From the NCBI GenBank assembly GCA_905250025.1, contig CAJNOJ010000015.1:558001-622000 (forward strand): a stretch of DNA of 64,000 bases. The letters run 5' to 3'. A program made the translations under genes and the position numbers. How positions within the stretch are numbered: position 1 is the first letter of the stretch; each line of letters starts with the position of its first letter. Of this stretch, positions 1-13,485 are shown one piece after another. The stretch is from Adineta ricciae. Lineage: Eukaryota; Rotifera; Eurotatoria; Adinetida; Adinetidae. The notes beneath the pieces are model-generated. The model had not been told where the DNA came from. It was given only the letters and a program-made list of their open reading frames with translations, and did not search any database.

Positions 1-2450
1 CTCCATCGAAGGTATTTACAGATCTGCACAACATGATTCAATCGAAGATTTTTTCCATAATTCATTGACACAATCAAGTGAACAGCTTCGTGTGCTGGAT
101 CTATCAAGAAACTCTTCCCTGAAACAATTGTCATACATCGATTGCTTTAAACACATTCGTTCATTGATTCTCTACGATATTTTACCAGATACGATCGAAC
201 TGTCCATTGATTCGATATGTCGTTTGCGAACACTAGTTCTCCTCGATCTGTCGTTCAGTCGACGTGACCAAGAACCACCAAATTATTCGAAACCGACGAT
301 TATTTTAGCTAAATTGATACGATCGCTGCCGAAGTTACTTTCACTAGATATTAGTGGAACAAATCTCGCTGGTGCTTTTTCATTTGATCGAAGTGAGGAG
401 CTAGCTTACATAAGAAAGGAACTTAACATCGATGAATCTGAGTATGTTAAACAAAAAGGCATCAGAATACTTCTATTAAGAAAATCTTTCTCTCTCTCTC
501 TTTCTTAGAACGTTCACTGTGCAATCGGGTATAGCTGGTTTATTAGTGTTAAAAAATGAATTAGATTTCTTGGGTCTCTTCGATGTCGATGAGAAAGGTT
601 CAGCACGGCAATGTTTACCAGCGAAGAAGGTAAAAAGAATAGACAAAGATCAGATGTACTGTCGCTTGCAACAGATTATCTGTTAAGAAAATGTAAATTT
701 CATACAAATGAATTTAGATCACCGGTGAACACACAGAAGAAATGATGATCACCTCGCTGATACACTATATAGAACGGCCGACTGTGTTAACACATGTCAT
801 GGCACATTTATTTCGTCTATATAAACACTATACTATTCACAACCCTTTTGATGCCGGAAAGGTTTGAAAAATGTCTTTGTCTTCAGGATTAACTCACAAT
901 GGTTTTCTATCGGATGTTTAGCTGGTCATGGATGCGATGGAGAGACATTTGTATGACCGTAGTCTTCAAACGTCTGGTAGTGCCTGTTTATATTATGTGG
1001 TAGAAATGTTTCAAAATGAATCGGATACAATGTTAGCGAAATATAATGATTATCTAAAACGATTGTTGATAGTCATCCTCGCTGCAATGAACACACATTT
1101 GCAACATCCAGCAGTAAGGAGAAAAATGAGAATTTTGTCGAGAGATTATGAGTGCATCTGTTTAGATGATTCGAAATGGTCTGTTGACAATCTCTCGAAT
1201 ACAAATGCATTTACCAAACCATATTGTAAGTTACCATACTATCACGTATGGAAAGTATATTTTCATGAATCCTTTAGATGAGCGCCTTTGAAGAAACAGT
1301 GAATGTTTTAATAAAATTTATTCAATTATTTCTGTACGAAGCAGTTGCTCATGATCAAATCTTGCTTCATAATGCTCTTTCCGTGCTCAATCACGTAGCG
1401 TGTAGTGTTGATGGACAAGAAAAACTCTACATCGGTCGAGTTGGAGTTATTGAAGTAAGAAAATCTCTTCTCGATTCCATAAAGTTAGCCGTATATACAT
1501 TGATGTTAGACTGCAGTGGGAATTATTCGTCGTTACTGGACGAAAAAATCGAACTGTGAAACAGTTGAAGTAGCTTGGACATTATTGTGGAATATAACAG
1601 ACGAAACAGCCGAGAATTGTCGACGATTTATCGAAGATAACAATGGTTTACAGGCGTACTATGATTGTTTAGAGTTATGGTCGGATAAACGCGACCTCGT
1701 AAGAAACATGTTAGGTCTATTGGGAAATGTCGCCGAAGTTAAGGAATTACGTCATTATTTAGTTACACCTATGCATATGGATAAGTTTAGGTGAAAAAAA
1801 AACAGACTAGGAGTTTTGTTGTAGGAAAGATTATTTTTACTTTATAAATTAGGATGCTATTGACTCGATCGATACAAAATGACATCGAAATTCCGTATAA
1901 TTGTGGTGGAATTCTTGCAAATATTCTTTCTGATGGTCTTGAAGCATGGACCATAGGTTCGAAGATAGAGCAATATGTCGTTAATCAAGATATGTACGAT
2001 GCGGTACAGACATGGGATTTACGCCGACAACGAACAATCAACTATCGATCACTAGCGCCTATATTGAGATTATTAAATGAGAATTATCCAAGTGGTTGTG
2101 TTATGTGGGCTGTTTGGGCAATGACTAATCTAACTACTGTGCTACGTATGTTTATTTTCCTTGTGAAGAAATCGAAATTTTTCATTTGATCTGCTTGATT
2201 TCTAGCGGAGAAATATTGTACATTAGTTCGAAATGAAAATGGTGAACCACTGCTAACTCAAATACTATACAGTGATAAACTAAGTGACGCAATCAAAAAT
2301 TTAGCTCAAGCCGCACTTACAAACATTCAACGGTAATGAAAGATTTCAAAGACGTTTTGTTCTCTCTTAATATGAACTTTAAAATTTGATAGATTTTATG
2401 ATACACCAGTGCCAATGGATATAGCACATGATGATGAACTTGAACTTTAA
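1..2450 (+). CDS. ZYG11/ZER1-family CRL2 ubiquitin ligase substrate receptor (5' partial)
   Basis: Ten exons fit in phase: 1-441, 509-629, 718-861, 922-1113, 1166-1225, 1278-1454, 1510-1790, 1853-2145, 2206-2332 and 2393-2450 (TAA). The open frame runs off the left edge, so the N-terminus is missing. The first exon is leucine-rich repeat (LRVLDLS, LLSLDISGTNLAG). The later exons are armadillo-like, with family hallmarks VEVAWTLLWNITDETAENC, MLGLLGNVAEVKELR and CVMWAVWAMTNL. Family members (ZYG11A/B, ZER1) are adaptors of Cullin-2 ligases that read Gly N-degrons; the role here is inferred from homology. Introns are 52-92 bp. I cannot separate ZYG11 from ZER1 by eye. Confidence 0.85.
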
Positions 2451-2799
2451 TAATTTATATTATATATGTATATGTTCTATCTCTTTCTCCTGGTTTTTTT
2501 TCTTAGATTTGATGCAGTACTTTTGTTTTTACACACGTTCACTTTTCTCCTTACATGTATTTGTACATGAACGAACAGTTTTCGTTTCTTGCTTCCATCT
2601 AAACCTTGTCCGTGTTTGTGTTTCTTGTGATATTTTTGCTCTTAATCCTGATCATTAATCTGTACAGAGAAAAACAAGAAATACCGAATCTTTTATATCT
2701 GTATATGTATATATATATGAATGGGATATTTTTTCTTGCTATAAACTCGCATAAACAAATTGGCAAATGAAAAGAGTTATGTCGTGTCTATATATGTTT
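2451..2799. other. Convergent 3' intergenic spacer
   Basis: AT/T-rich spacer of about 350 bp between the stop of the ZYG11-like gene (+) and the stop of the acyltransferase gene (-). It should hold both 3' UTRs. There is a short TATATG run near 2700-2718. I see no coding signal. Confidence 0.5.
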
Positions 2800-5606
2800 C
2801 TATCGTTGACGTTTTGGTAAAATCAATCCAATCAAAACACCAAATGTACGTTCGAAAATGAAATGTGCCAAAGTACCAAGTACCAATGCGAATATCAAAT
2901 GACCAAAGAAGACATAAATTAGCGTTATATCAGTTGCAAAGAACAAATTCTGTTGTGCAAACATGTAATAAACCATAATCATTGGATGGATCAAATAAGT
3001 AGTATACGAAACATGAGCAAAGAAGGTAAAACCACGCCATGAGAGAATACTGTCAACCAATGGAGCAAGACCTTTGTAACATGAAAAGATTATCCATGCG
3101 ATGGCTAATGGCCAAGCAATACGTGAAAGAACAAAGTAGAGTACATAAACTGCCGGTGTCATGGGAGTACCACCTTCACGATGGTTTGTCCAATTGCCAA
3201 AGATGCTTGTCATCATGAAGACAATTGTCAATGCCCAGAATAATAAATGGAAGATTGGATGTAGATGCACTTTCTTCTTTTCTGTTTTAAAGAATATGTA
3301 TCCAAGAACAATACCAATGATATATGGACCAGCACGGCAGTATGGTTTGATATATGTATCTAAAAGAAGACATAATGTGATTTATAATAGTATGTGCTTT
3401 TCGCTTACCTTCCCAAATGGCTTTCAATGTAACAAGAATTTGTTTTTCTACGTAAGTATTGGCGATATTAAATCCTAATATAAATGAGCTAGCTATTAAA
3501 ACTCCTAATAAAATGAATGAACCAATGACCGGATAGTAATACAATGGTACGATAAGTAATGGTGCCACAAGAAATAGTTGAAAATCATTCGAAACATACC
3601 AATAATAACCCATACAGCGCGTACCTCTTCCATTGGGAACGAAGTTGTTAATAAGAAGAAAGTAAGCCCACCAGTAATTATGACAGTCGGAATTCTGCAT
3701 AGGAAAATTTTTCGCCGTCCACAAGGGCCCTTCGCCAATGTAAGGTGTTACATAAATGTATAATAGAAATATCATGATATAAGGTGGCACAAGACGTAAG
3801 TAACGTTCAAGATACATCATTGGCCAGAAGTACCATCGTGGCATACCGCTCTTTTTGAGCATGCGTAACAACGACAATGTCACTAGCATAGCGCTGATAA
3901 GAAAAAATGTATCGACACCGTACAAAGCATTGATCACCAGTTGTGAATCGAAACGTTTCTGGAATTCTAATAGATCAAGTGCATTTTGCGTTAGCAAAAA
4001 GTAACTTTGATCACCGATGTAATTGTATGTATGACCCCAGACGATCCAAGCCATGGAAATGACACGAATACCGTTTAAACATTTCATCGCACCTAAAAAT
4101 CATTCACTATTATTCCGCTCTCATTTGCTATTGAATCATTACTTACCAGAATTCGACATTGGCTTGAGTATGGCGGTATAAGCTGATAGATCAATAACAA
4201 TTCGATGTACTTTGTAAATCCATTGATTGTACCATCGTTTACGGCTGGCAGCTACTGTTGCTCGTTCGGCTGAAGATGGATAACTCATTCCATGCAATCG
4301 AAGGCGATTTGAATACTGGTGTTGATGAGCATCGAGATTTTTATAAAAAATTGCATGTGGCTGTTCGGCTGCCGACGAAAAGTTGCACAGTGTATGAATA
4401 TTCTGCATGGACAACGTGCTTGCTGTTGCATATGGCTTATTCAAGATAGAACGGAAAAAGCAATCATATAATGTGGCCAACACGACTATGGTTGTTAAAA
4501 TAGTAATAAGTACAAGAGTAAAGTAGTAGGCGCCGCTTGGTTTAGTAGGCTCTTCACATAGTACACCGTCGATGTAATTAATACGAGTGATTTGATGAAT
4601 TGTTAGTAACTTGAGCGTATGATTGAGCATAGCTGCAACATCGTCACTGACACAAAAGTCGGGTACGCAGATACCAAGATCAACGGCAGCTAATGCAACG
4701 GGATCACCTGGAATGCCATCAAGAGCATCACCGGCTACTGCTAATACCGAAGGGTCGGCGCGAATTTTTGCTCGACAGTAACGTCCCTGAAAGTTAAATG
4801 AATCGTTCGAGTATTTCACCTTATGACAACCATTCCAATTTCCAACCCAATTCGTATTGGCAGCTAATAAATTTGTCGGGGGTTTCCCTAATGCATCAAG
4901 CATACGTATGGCCCAGGTATTTTTTAGTGGTTGTGCCATTGCATCAAGCCATAAGCTCATCGCTTTATGACAACCTGGCGTTTTAACGTCCTTGAGGAAA
5001 ACTTCATTGAAATAACGTTTGGCATTCGCTGGGGAATGACGTAAACTGAATGCAATAAGTTTGGCCATGTTTGCTGGTGTGCCAAAACGTTTAATATAAT
5101 ATTTGAGATCGTACCATGTAATATAAGCTGAGCCGTTTTCTCGTAAAATATTAACCATTCGAACAAGGTCTTTAAGAATAAAGTCAAAGTCACCTAGAAG
5201 CAAAAACAAGAAGATTTCGCTTTATTCATTCGTCGTTTAGCTCACTAGGTCGATAATCATCATGATCATTCATAAACACGGCCAATTGTTGCAGGCCAAG
5301 TAAAAGTATATAATCCAGAGTCTCATTATCAAATGAATTCGAATTGAACAGTATATCTGCGCCAGATGTGTTGGTTTTGTCACCGAGAATGATAAATTGA
5401 ATCGCCTCTGATAAATAACAATATTGATCACTGTTGGGTCGACATTGACTCGGTGGTGCTTTTGGCAGAAAGCCATCTCGGAAAATATTCGGTATATTAT
5501 CCGTCGGAATTCCGTTAAACAATTGACCACTGTTACATCCACCGAAGGATATAAAGATGATCACAGCGAAGAAGGCGTATTTTAGCCAAGGAGTAGTCGT
5601 CGACAT
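2800..5606 (-). CDS. NRF-6-like (nose resistant to fluoxetine) multi-pass membrane acyltransferase
   Basis: Four exons close in phase: 5606-5246, 5193-4147, 4092-3409 and 3359-2800, giving 883 residues. Translation starts at MSTTTPWLKY followed by a hydrophobic signal segment; a longer reading at 5624 needs TTG. Residues about 20-320 form the Cys-containing extracellular NRF domain (LDAMAQPLKNTWAIRMLDALGKPP, CVPDFCVSDD). One TM segment follows (FTLVLITILTTIVVLATLYDCFF), then an acyltransferase-3 domain with about ten TM helices. That domain starts at CLNGIRVISMAWIVWGH, whose His is the conserved one, and includes GVDTFFLISAML and YLRLVPPYI. C. elegans NRF-6/NDG-4 relatives act in lipid or drug transport; the substrate here is unknown. 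Confidence 0.9.
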
Positions 5607-6128
5607 CCTACTACACAAACGCAATATGAAAATACTGAGTGTTTGTCGCTTTTCAGTATTTCAATGTTATTTTTATGATAAGAATAGCAAGTCTCTTATC
5701 TCATTTCTATCTGTTGCACAAAAGCGCGTGATGTTTATTTATCTAGCTAGATCTTCATATCAGACCGTAAGAAAATGTATGTTGATATTATTTTCAAACG
5801 AAGATTATATAAGATATTAAAAATATAAATATAATAGCTAGCGACCGAAAATGATAAAAAGAATCCGAACGTTCGATTTCAATTATAACTGTGTCTTAAT
5901 CAGCTGTACAGAACTTGATGTCTTGCAGCGACTTGAAGTACTTTCATACTTAGCCATGCCTTCTTTGCAAAGATAAGAAATTCAGTTATCAGTGTTTGTA
6001 GAGCTGAGAATACCGTTTGCATAGATACTTTTTACTAATAAGAAGAATATTTTTATTGGCTACAGAATATTGAATAGACGACATAATCAAATCACGCTAC
6101 AAGCTGTTTAATTGTCTCACTTATTTCT
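5607..6128. other. Intergenic, probable promoter of the acyltransferase gene
   Basis: AT-rich spacer upstream of the NRF-like gene and downstream of the 6129-6719 gene, both on the minus strand. The short plus-strand frame here (5557-5820) has no recognisable content. No TATA box or repeat can be called with confidence. Confidence 0.4.
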
Positions 6129-6719
6129 TTATAATATTATTTCAGTTCGTCGTTGTACAACAGCGAACCCAACAAGATACAATTCAAGCGGATATTCATT
6201 ACTAAATAAACGTATATCATAGACAGACGCCCAAGGTGATCGTTGCATATAATCAGCATAGATTTTATTTGTCATTAGCGCGTCACGAAACCGTACAGTG
6301 TATAGTGAAGACATTTGTGGTGTGCGTGGTGGCGATGTTTCAACAATAATCTGTTGATAAGAATTCAATTCGATTACATAGATAAGCATTGATCGTTGAG
6401 AGATTCGCCCATCTATCCATATTCCCAAACGAGGATCGAGTATACGAAAGGTAAAGATAAAATTTGATCCAAGAAATGTATCAATACGCGCGACAATGAT
6501 AAAATCACTCAATGGTAATATAGATTTAATAGTTCCGGAATATGTTAGAGAATATTGTGTTTCGATACGATAGATTAATCGTCCGATATCGTTTGTAAGC
6601 ACCGAAAATGAGTTGTACTGGTAAGAACTACGAAAATCTTGTTTAATTACATATTGGTGGCCATGAATGGTACTGATTATAATTGTTGAAGCTAATAATT
6701 GGAGTAACAGTGGCAACAT
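6129..6719 (-). CDS. Secreted protein of unknown function, possibly LURP/tubby-like beta fold
   Basis: Single-exon reading of 196 residues from the ATG at 6719. That start is followed by a clean signal peptide (MLPLLLQLLASTIIISTIHG); the open frame extends further upstream but is Lys-rich with no better start. The mature part is beta-rich, with repeated patterns of aromatic/hydrophobic alternation around FSVLTNDIGRLIYRIE, LGIWIDGRI and YVIELNSYQQIIVE. These loosely resemble LURP-one/scramblase-type tubby-like domains. That likeness is my inference only and could be wrong. No catalytic motif is visible. Secretion is the best-supported statement. A short upstream exon cannot be excluded. Confidence 0.6.
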   Translation of the reverse strand: MLPLLLQLLASTIIISTIHGHQYVIKQDFRSSYQYNSFSVLTNDIGRLIYRIETQYSLTYSGTIKSILPLSDFIIVARIDTFLGSNFIFTFRILDPRLGIWIDGRISQRSMLIYVIELNSYQQIIVETSPPRTPQMSSLYTVRFRDALMTNKIYADYMQRSPWASVYDIRLFSNEYPLELYLVGFAVVQRRTEIIL

Positions 6720-7845
6720 TTTGTCTGTTAAATAAAAAGCAACAATAACTTTTGAAAAGTCTATACCAATTGCTCCTTCTCCTTCTGTAGCTTTTTTTTC
6801 TTTTTTCTTCTTGATTGACATGAACCATCGAACTGAAATTATCAGTTTTCGCGAAGCCGTATCAACTAACAACTTGCGTCTGAATGCACAGAAGCAGTAG
6901 GAAAAAATTGAATTCTTATATAACTTCGAATTGATTTCATTCTACGATTGAAAATCAGTATTGGAATTAATATGGATGTTTTCACAATAATTTGTCGCGA
7001 TAAAATTAGAAAATGATTGATGTAGCGTGAACTGTCACCGGGGTGTCAAATGCACAGCGACAATCTAGTCAATGAACTTTTTGTAAATGTACGCGTGATG
7101 TTGAAGATTAATGAGTCAATGACTAGTTATATGTCAACTTCTTTCCACAAATTAGCACTTTCGAATTTCTCTCGAAGTCATTTGTTATTCGGCAAGACTA
7201 ACAAAAGATAAATTCTCCATCTGTTTATCGTATGAAATAATTAACATAGTTGTATATGATCGAAATTCCCTCGCACATTGTGTTCCTTTACATGTGTATT
7301 ATATGTCAATAAATGGTCTATCGTTCATTGTATATCTAACCTTTGCTTTTTTTCGTCGAGTACTGAATAGAAAATGATATGCACGCTTATTTTAAGCGTT
7401 GCCTTTGTCTTCTTTTGTCATTTCATCTTATGTAGAACAATGCATACACACACACACACACACTCACACACATAGAAACAGCGAAATACAATACGCACAA
7501 AGCAGTGAACGTGAAAGACTGATGGTGCAAAAGACACGCCTTTTGTGCAAATAGAACATACAAAAAAGGGACGAAAAAAAAAAAGAAAATCGCTGTACAT
7601 AAGGAATCAAACAAAGAGGGAGCGAGCGAGAAAGTGAGAGAGAGAGAGAGAAAATTGATTGATACTCTATACATGACCGATCAAATAGAGATTTTGTTGT
7701 TCTCCCTGCGTACTTCTTTCTTTTTTGCTTAAATGCTTGAAGTATTGTGTCTGAACAAAACAAAAAGGAAAAAAACAACTCCAAAAGAAAAAACAAATTG
7801 ATCGACAAGTTCCGGAAAAGAACAGCGAAAAACAGATCCATATCA
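6720..7845. other. Intergenic with simple repeats
   Basis: About 1.1 kb, holding the promoter side of the 6129-6719 gene and the 3' UTR of the scribbler-like gene A. It contains a CA microsatellite at about 7445-7472 and a GA run at about 7636-7652. The overlapping small frames at 7418-7889 are products of these biased runs. No gene recognised. Confidence 0.5.
7445..7472. repeat. (CA)n microsatellite
   Basis: Run of CA dinucleotides with one T interruption, in the presumed 3' UTR region of the scribbler-like gene A. Confidence 0.8.
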
Positions 7846-10800
7846 TCACCGAGACGGATGTAATGAAGATGAATGATTATATTGTCCACCGTTTGTTGGA
7901 CGAGTATTATTTATTGAATAATCAAGTATATCCATTGGTTTTATTGTTGTAGTCATTGTTGTTGTCGTCGACAGAGTCGATGCCGCCGATGACGCTGACA
8001 GATGAAGTAAATTTTCATTCGGTGATGTTAAAGTATTGATGATTGGTGTCGGAAATTTACTTTCATTTGATGATGGAAAATGATAGAGACTCGCTGGAGG
8101 TAGTGGGGGCGAAGATGCGGAAGAAGACGACGACGAGATTTTTGTTGTTGAAGAACGACGTGCATCGAGAATATTTTTTACAGTTGAATCACTGGTACCG
8201 TTAGACGATGGACAAGAATTATTACTGTTCAAACTAAACAATAAGGAGAAAACAATATGAATACATTTGATTCGGAAATCGTATGAAGAGTTACCGATTC
8301 GGTGTCGTTGATATGTCTTTATTGTTCGATACAGCAGCTGTAGCTAATGCTTGCTGTTGTATCAAGGGTCCGAATTGTTGGAAAAGCATTTGTGTTGCCC
8401 ATACTGGATTCGTTAGATCTGAGCTGTTTAGAAATGATGATGACGATGACGAATGTGAACTAGTGCCATTTTCCTCGAGCTTGCCGTTTGTTGCTGTTAG
8501 TAGATTAATTGTCGATGGTGGAAGTGTCTGTTCACTAGGCGTTGGTTCTTCATCAGATATATCTGAGTATGCAGGCGAGGAAGGCTGTGGTAACGATGGT
8601 GGTGGTGGTGGTGTGGGAATCTTTTGATCTTTCTTGTGATTATCTCGATTTTTCTTTAGATTTAAGTCGAGTGTCGTCGTTGGTGGTGGTGATGACACGG
8701 AATTTTTATTGTTAACAGGTTCGTCTTGAATGTGCAAGAGAAAATGATCAGCTGGTTTAATAGAAGGTTTTAATTCATCCGGATCAGTAAGATGTTTATT
8801 CTCAAGAAGATTGCTATCATTATTGTTTAATTTACACCTAGAAGAAAAGGAGAAATTATAAAGTTTCATTTCTTTGACTTATTAGATTTTAATTAATATG
8901 AGCGTAAGGATTCCGAATCATCAAGAATGAAAATGAACTTTTTGGCTTTGTTTTTACCTTGTAGAGTTGGGCGAAAGAACTCGTTCAGCGTTATTTAATG
9001 GCGATGGTAAAACAAATTTCGATGATATTTGTGGACAGGGCCATGTCAATGTTGAGGGTGAACAATTTTCTAGTGTTTTAATATTCGAAGGTGGAGAATT
9101 AACAATAGTTGGTGAGGGAATTGCTTGACGTTGATGTTCAGGTGAACTACGCATAGATGACGGTGGTGACGTACGGCGAACATAATCAGCAACGTTCGCG
9201 AGTATGTGTGCAACATCTTCTTCATCACGAGTATTTGCTTGCGGAATAATTAGTGTCGTTTCCGGCTTTTTATGTGCATCACTTAAATGATAATTAAGTG
9301 CAATAGTGGAAGTAAAACGTTTATGACACTGAAGTTCAGTACAAGAGATTAATTGAGGTTCAAGATTAGCTGTTGTTGTTGTTGTTGTTGTTGTTGTTTC
9401 GGATGGGAAAGATGTTTGATTATTTGCTCGATAGGGCGAAGTTAGTGGTGAAGAATTACTTGTTACTTCTTCCGTTATCGTCGCTGCTATGTTGTTTAGC
9501 CGTTTTGATTGCCTTGATTTAATATTATTACGGAGCTTCCGATCATCGACTCCGATTGTGATACTATTGGATGTTATTTGTTGAGAAACAGATACTGATT
9601 GCTGAGTGACACAACGACTGGTTCCACCGGCACTATTACGTTTCGATCGATTTGTTTTACTACTACTTCGAGGATCGTAGTCACTTGTTGGTGATTCACA
9701 TGTCAACCTAGAAAACGATAATTAAACTACATCCAGACTTCGATTAACAAGTTTTTATACCTTGGACAAGCCCAATCTTGTTTCGTCGAGTCAAGTAATG
9801 TACCAACATAGGTTTTTCCTCGCCATGTGACATTAACAACGAGTACACCTAAAGTACAAAAAGCAAAATTTAGATCTACCTTAGTGTTTTGTTTTTGTAT
9901 GACAAAATAAGACTTCTAGTATTACGATAGCATAGAACAAGAAAAGAAAAAAGTTTTTTCATCTTTAAGTAACTGATGCGTATGATTAATTGATTTCATA
10001 TCTTACACACAATTGTTAATTGAGCTGGAAAATAGAAATTAGTGGATGGATACTATCAAGAAAACAAGAGTTGCTACTCATCATCATGATAAGATTACAT
10101 CGATAGAAATAAATCCATCGACGCATTATTTTCTAACGATCAATTCTCGAAATATACTATTGATACAGGAAAAAAACAGAGCTGGCAACATCTGTTACGT
10201 CTGATTATTTATTACTGATGTTCTAGCCTATATACACTCGTGTATGTTTATTATTATAACAACGATGTTGATGATAATGTACTGCTTTTTTTTCTTCTTT
10301 TCTCTAGATGACTACAATGATTGTTGCTTACCGCTGTCGGTTTCGTTCCAAACGATGCCTTCTAAAACGACGCTTGTACCCTAGCAGAGAAGAAGAAGGA
10401 AAAACGGAATGAATGTATTACATTACGGGAAGGAAATAGAATTTAGCGAAAAAAGAAAATAACGTACGGGCTCACAGGGACCAAGATGATCAGGTTCAGT
10501 TGCCAAACCAACGGAGACTGTTTCAACACAAGCATCGACTTTGGCTGAGGACGACGACTGCTTCATAAAACAAACAAAAGAATAGTGTAGAGATGGTGTT
10601 TTTTTAAACAAATATGTATAAATATAAAAAAAACGTATTCCATCGTTAAAATTTGTGCAAATAAACGCGAGATTAGCAACTGCTACTGTCAGATTTCAAC
10701 GACAAAAATCAACAAATTGACATACATACATTTAAATCATCTCGTTTAAATCGTTTTGTCGAAGAAATATCATCGATATTTGGCGTTAAATCATTATTAT

Positions 10801-11149
10801 TATTATCAATTGTAACAGAACGCTTAGTTGCTTGTTGTTGTTTACCATTAAATGCGGGCGATGATGGACGACGTGTTGGAGTTGTATTATTCGATAGAGA
10901 AGTACGTTTTAAACGTTGGATATTTGTCGTTATCGAATGAGAATTATTATCTTCTTCCGACATGTGTGACGATGGAGAATTAAAATCGTGTGGTTGTTGA
11001 TGTTTTGCAGTATGCCGCTTGATTTTCAATACGAGCGGAGATGACGGCGATGAACTATTGTTCATCTCATTTTCATTAGATATTTGAGACTGTTGTTGGG
11101 ATTTTGATGACGTTAGTATAGTTGAACGTTGTTCAATGAGAAGATTCAT
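7846..11149 (-). CDS. Scribbler/ZNF608-ZNF609-like nuclear regulator, copy A (with C2H2 finger)
   Basis: Seven exons close in phase: 11149-10730, 10560-10468, 10380-10332, 9848-9761, 9707-8958, 8837-8295 and 8233-7846, giving 776 residues. The diagnostic core spans exons 2-4: [22 protein letters not shown], then [26 protein letters not shown]. This is the conserved block of Drosophila scribbler/brakeless and vertebrate ZNF608/609. Exon 5 carries the single C2H2 finger (CTELQC then HLSDAH; C-x4-C-x12-H-x4-H). The rest is Ser/Thr/Pro/Asn-rich and disordered, including a polyThr tract encoded by a triplet repeat near 9371-9400. Family members are transcriptional co-regulators in the nucleus. A paralogue, copy B, lies immediately upstream in tandem. 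Confidence 0.85.
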
Positions 11150-13485
11150 CGTATAATGACGAGGCGGCTCATGCTGTTGCCTTGCTTGGTCTTTGTATGT
11201 GTATATGTGTATATGTGTGTTTGTTGGGTGGTCCTATAACCGGGCAGAGAGTGAGAGAGAGAACAATAACAAAAGCACATACAAGAGAGAGAGAGAGGGG
11301 GGAAGAAGAAAAGGAGAAAATAACGCACGTATTGGCAATTAAGGACGGACTCGGATTAGAAGAAGAATACGAAGAAGAAAGTCATATTGTAGACTGTTTG
11401 CTATTTCTATTGCTACTGCTGCTGCTGTTACTGCTTCTACTTCTACTTCTCCTATGCTTTATTCCTTTTCCTTCTTTTTCTGCTTTTTGTCGACGGGTCA
11501 GTCTATTTCACATTTGTGAAGAACAAAGAAAATATTAACATGACGAAAAGAAGACGAGGGAGAAGGAGAAGGAGAAGAAGAAGAAGAAAAGATCGTTTGT
11601 CGTTCTGCACACACGCATACTCTATTCAGGGCTACGTTTGCTTACAGAGAGTGATGATCGTCGTCGTGTCGTTTTTCCTTCTTCTCTTTCTTTTTCGTCT
11701 CTCGAGAAATGAATGTGTCGATGCAAAAGAGATATTTTTCTCCTTCCCTTGCTTTTCTATTATAGGTTCGTGCGTTCGTTTCTTCGTTCGGTCGGTCGCT
11801 CTCGTCCGAAAGGAGGAAAAAAGAAGAAAAATGTGGGCTCTCACTCGTCTTTTTGATGCCTATCTTACGTGCATACACTCGCGCGTTTGTATGTTGTTGA
11901 AGGAGTTTCGGACGGGCACACGTTCTTTACCCGTTCGTTTGTTCGCCTCCTTCCTTCCCCTCTTCTTTCTTTACATTTTTTAGCCAACACGCAAAATGGA
12001 TTCGAGGTCTACATATGTCATTGCTCTTGCTCGCTTCCGCGTTCTCATCTTCCCATTTCCATCTCATCACCGTCATTGTCGACAAGCTTCATCGGATTAT
12101 AATGGTAAATTCGTAGCTGTAGACTAGCTACAATAATTTCATACAAAACGAGATGTCTATAGGCAGAGAAACACTTCGGTTTCTTTCGTTTCTTTCTCTT
12201 TTCAAGAGATTCTCAAAACATTGAATGAAGCCTTGTTTTTAATTGACATCTCAATTTCTTCTATTTCAAGAGGGCAATTTTGCAAATATCGAAGAAGGAT
12301 AGGAAAAGAAAGTAAACTGAATTCGACATTACTTCTGATCTCCACATTCGCGTCGTCTCTGACAGTACATGTTCGTATGTATGTATACTGTGTAAATATA
12401 TCTATTAATCACAGTAGCAATAGTTTATATAAAGATAATGATGTTTTCGAAACTGTACATCGATAAATACACAGCAAAGAGAAAATCGAAGTAATAATTT
12501 TTATTTATATAACCTTTTCTTTTTGACAAGCTATCAAAATGATGAAGTTCGGATCAAATTTATCTGCTGTCCTCCTAATCAGACTTGACTTATGGCAGTA
12601 ATATCATGTATACATTAGTCTGCATACGAACTTTTATGCAAATCGATATTTGATTTTAGCGTGAACATATATATAATAGGCAATCATTATTTGTTACTAT
12701 TCAATATAACATTGATCATAATCGAAAGAACGAAGAAGAAATGTGAAGAGTAGAAATTGCATAATATGAAGAAAAAATGTTCTATTATGAACAAGCACGC
12801 ATATACACCTCATCGACGAAAGAGGTTGAATAATAAGATAGACTTGACTTGCTTGATAGAATATGCGTAGCCATGAATGACGAGAAAGAAAACATTTCTA
12901 GCTATTTGAGCTAACAACAACAACAACAACAACAACAACAACGACATTATCAATATTCTATATATATAAAGTGGATGATTCATCCCTGTTTCTGTGTGTG
13001 TTTTTTTTCACCTTTAATGAGAAATAACGACATGAACATCAAATCAAGCGCGTAGACACCATTTGTTTGTCATTTTTGGTTGATATGTATATGCCTCTCT
13101 TTTTCTACATCATTTTGCGTCTCTTATTGTTTGCTTGATGAATAAACAGAAATATTGATAGTAATGGCGGTAGTACTAGTCATAGTAGCAAAACAGGAAA
13201 GAAAGAGAGAGAGAAAGAAAGAAAGAATAAATTTACACAGAGGCTATAGATCTTTCTTCAAGAACATAGAATATTCGACTAGAATAGATAAACTGAACGA
13301 AAGAGTATATACAACAACAATAACAATAAAGAGAATCAACCAATATTTGTTACTAGACATCAGAGCACCTTGTCACATATGTTTTAAAGAATGAAGAAAA
13401 GAAAAAAGACACGCAGACGTACACACGAATAATTGAGTATCTGATCAAACACACACACACATGCACACATACATATGCACAGAAG
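11150..13485. other. Long intergenic between the scribbler paralogues
   Basis: About 2.3 kb between the ATG of copy A and the stop of copy B. It is rich in strand-asymmetric GA/CT and GAA/TTC runs (11240-11300, 11360-11600), a TGC/TTC-type run near 11410-11460, and (CAA)n at 12913-12941. The frames at 11182-12102 on either strand consist of these low-complexity runs, so I do not call them genes. It probably holds the 5' UTR and promoter of copy A. Confidence 0.55.
12913..12941. repeat. (CAA)n trinucleotide microsatellite
   Basis: About nine to ten consecutive CAA units in noncoding DNA between the scribbler-like paralogues. Confidence 0.85.

Noticed and set aside
11182..12102. Several overlapping plus- and minus-strand ORFs of 70-155 codons
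   Set aside because: They are made of GA/CT, GAA and leucine- or arginine-run repeats, are open on both strands, and show no domain or splice support.
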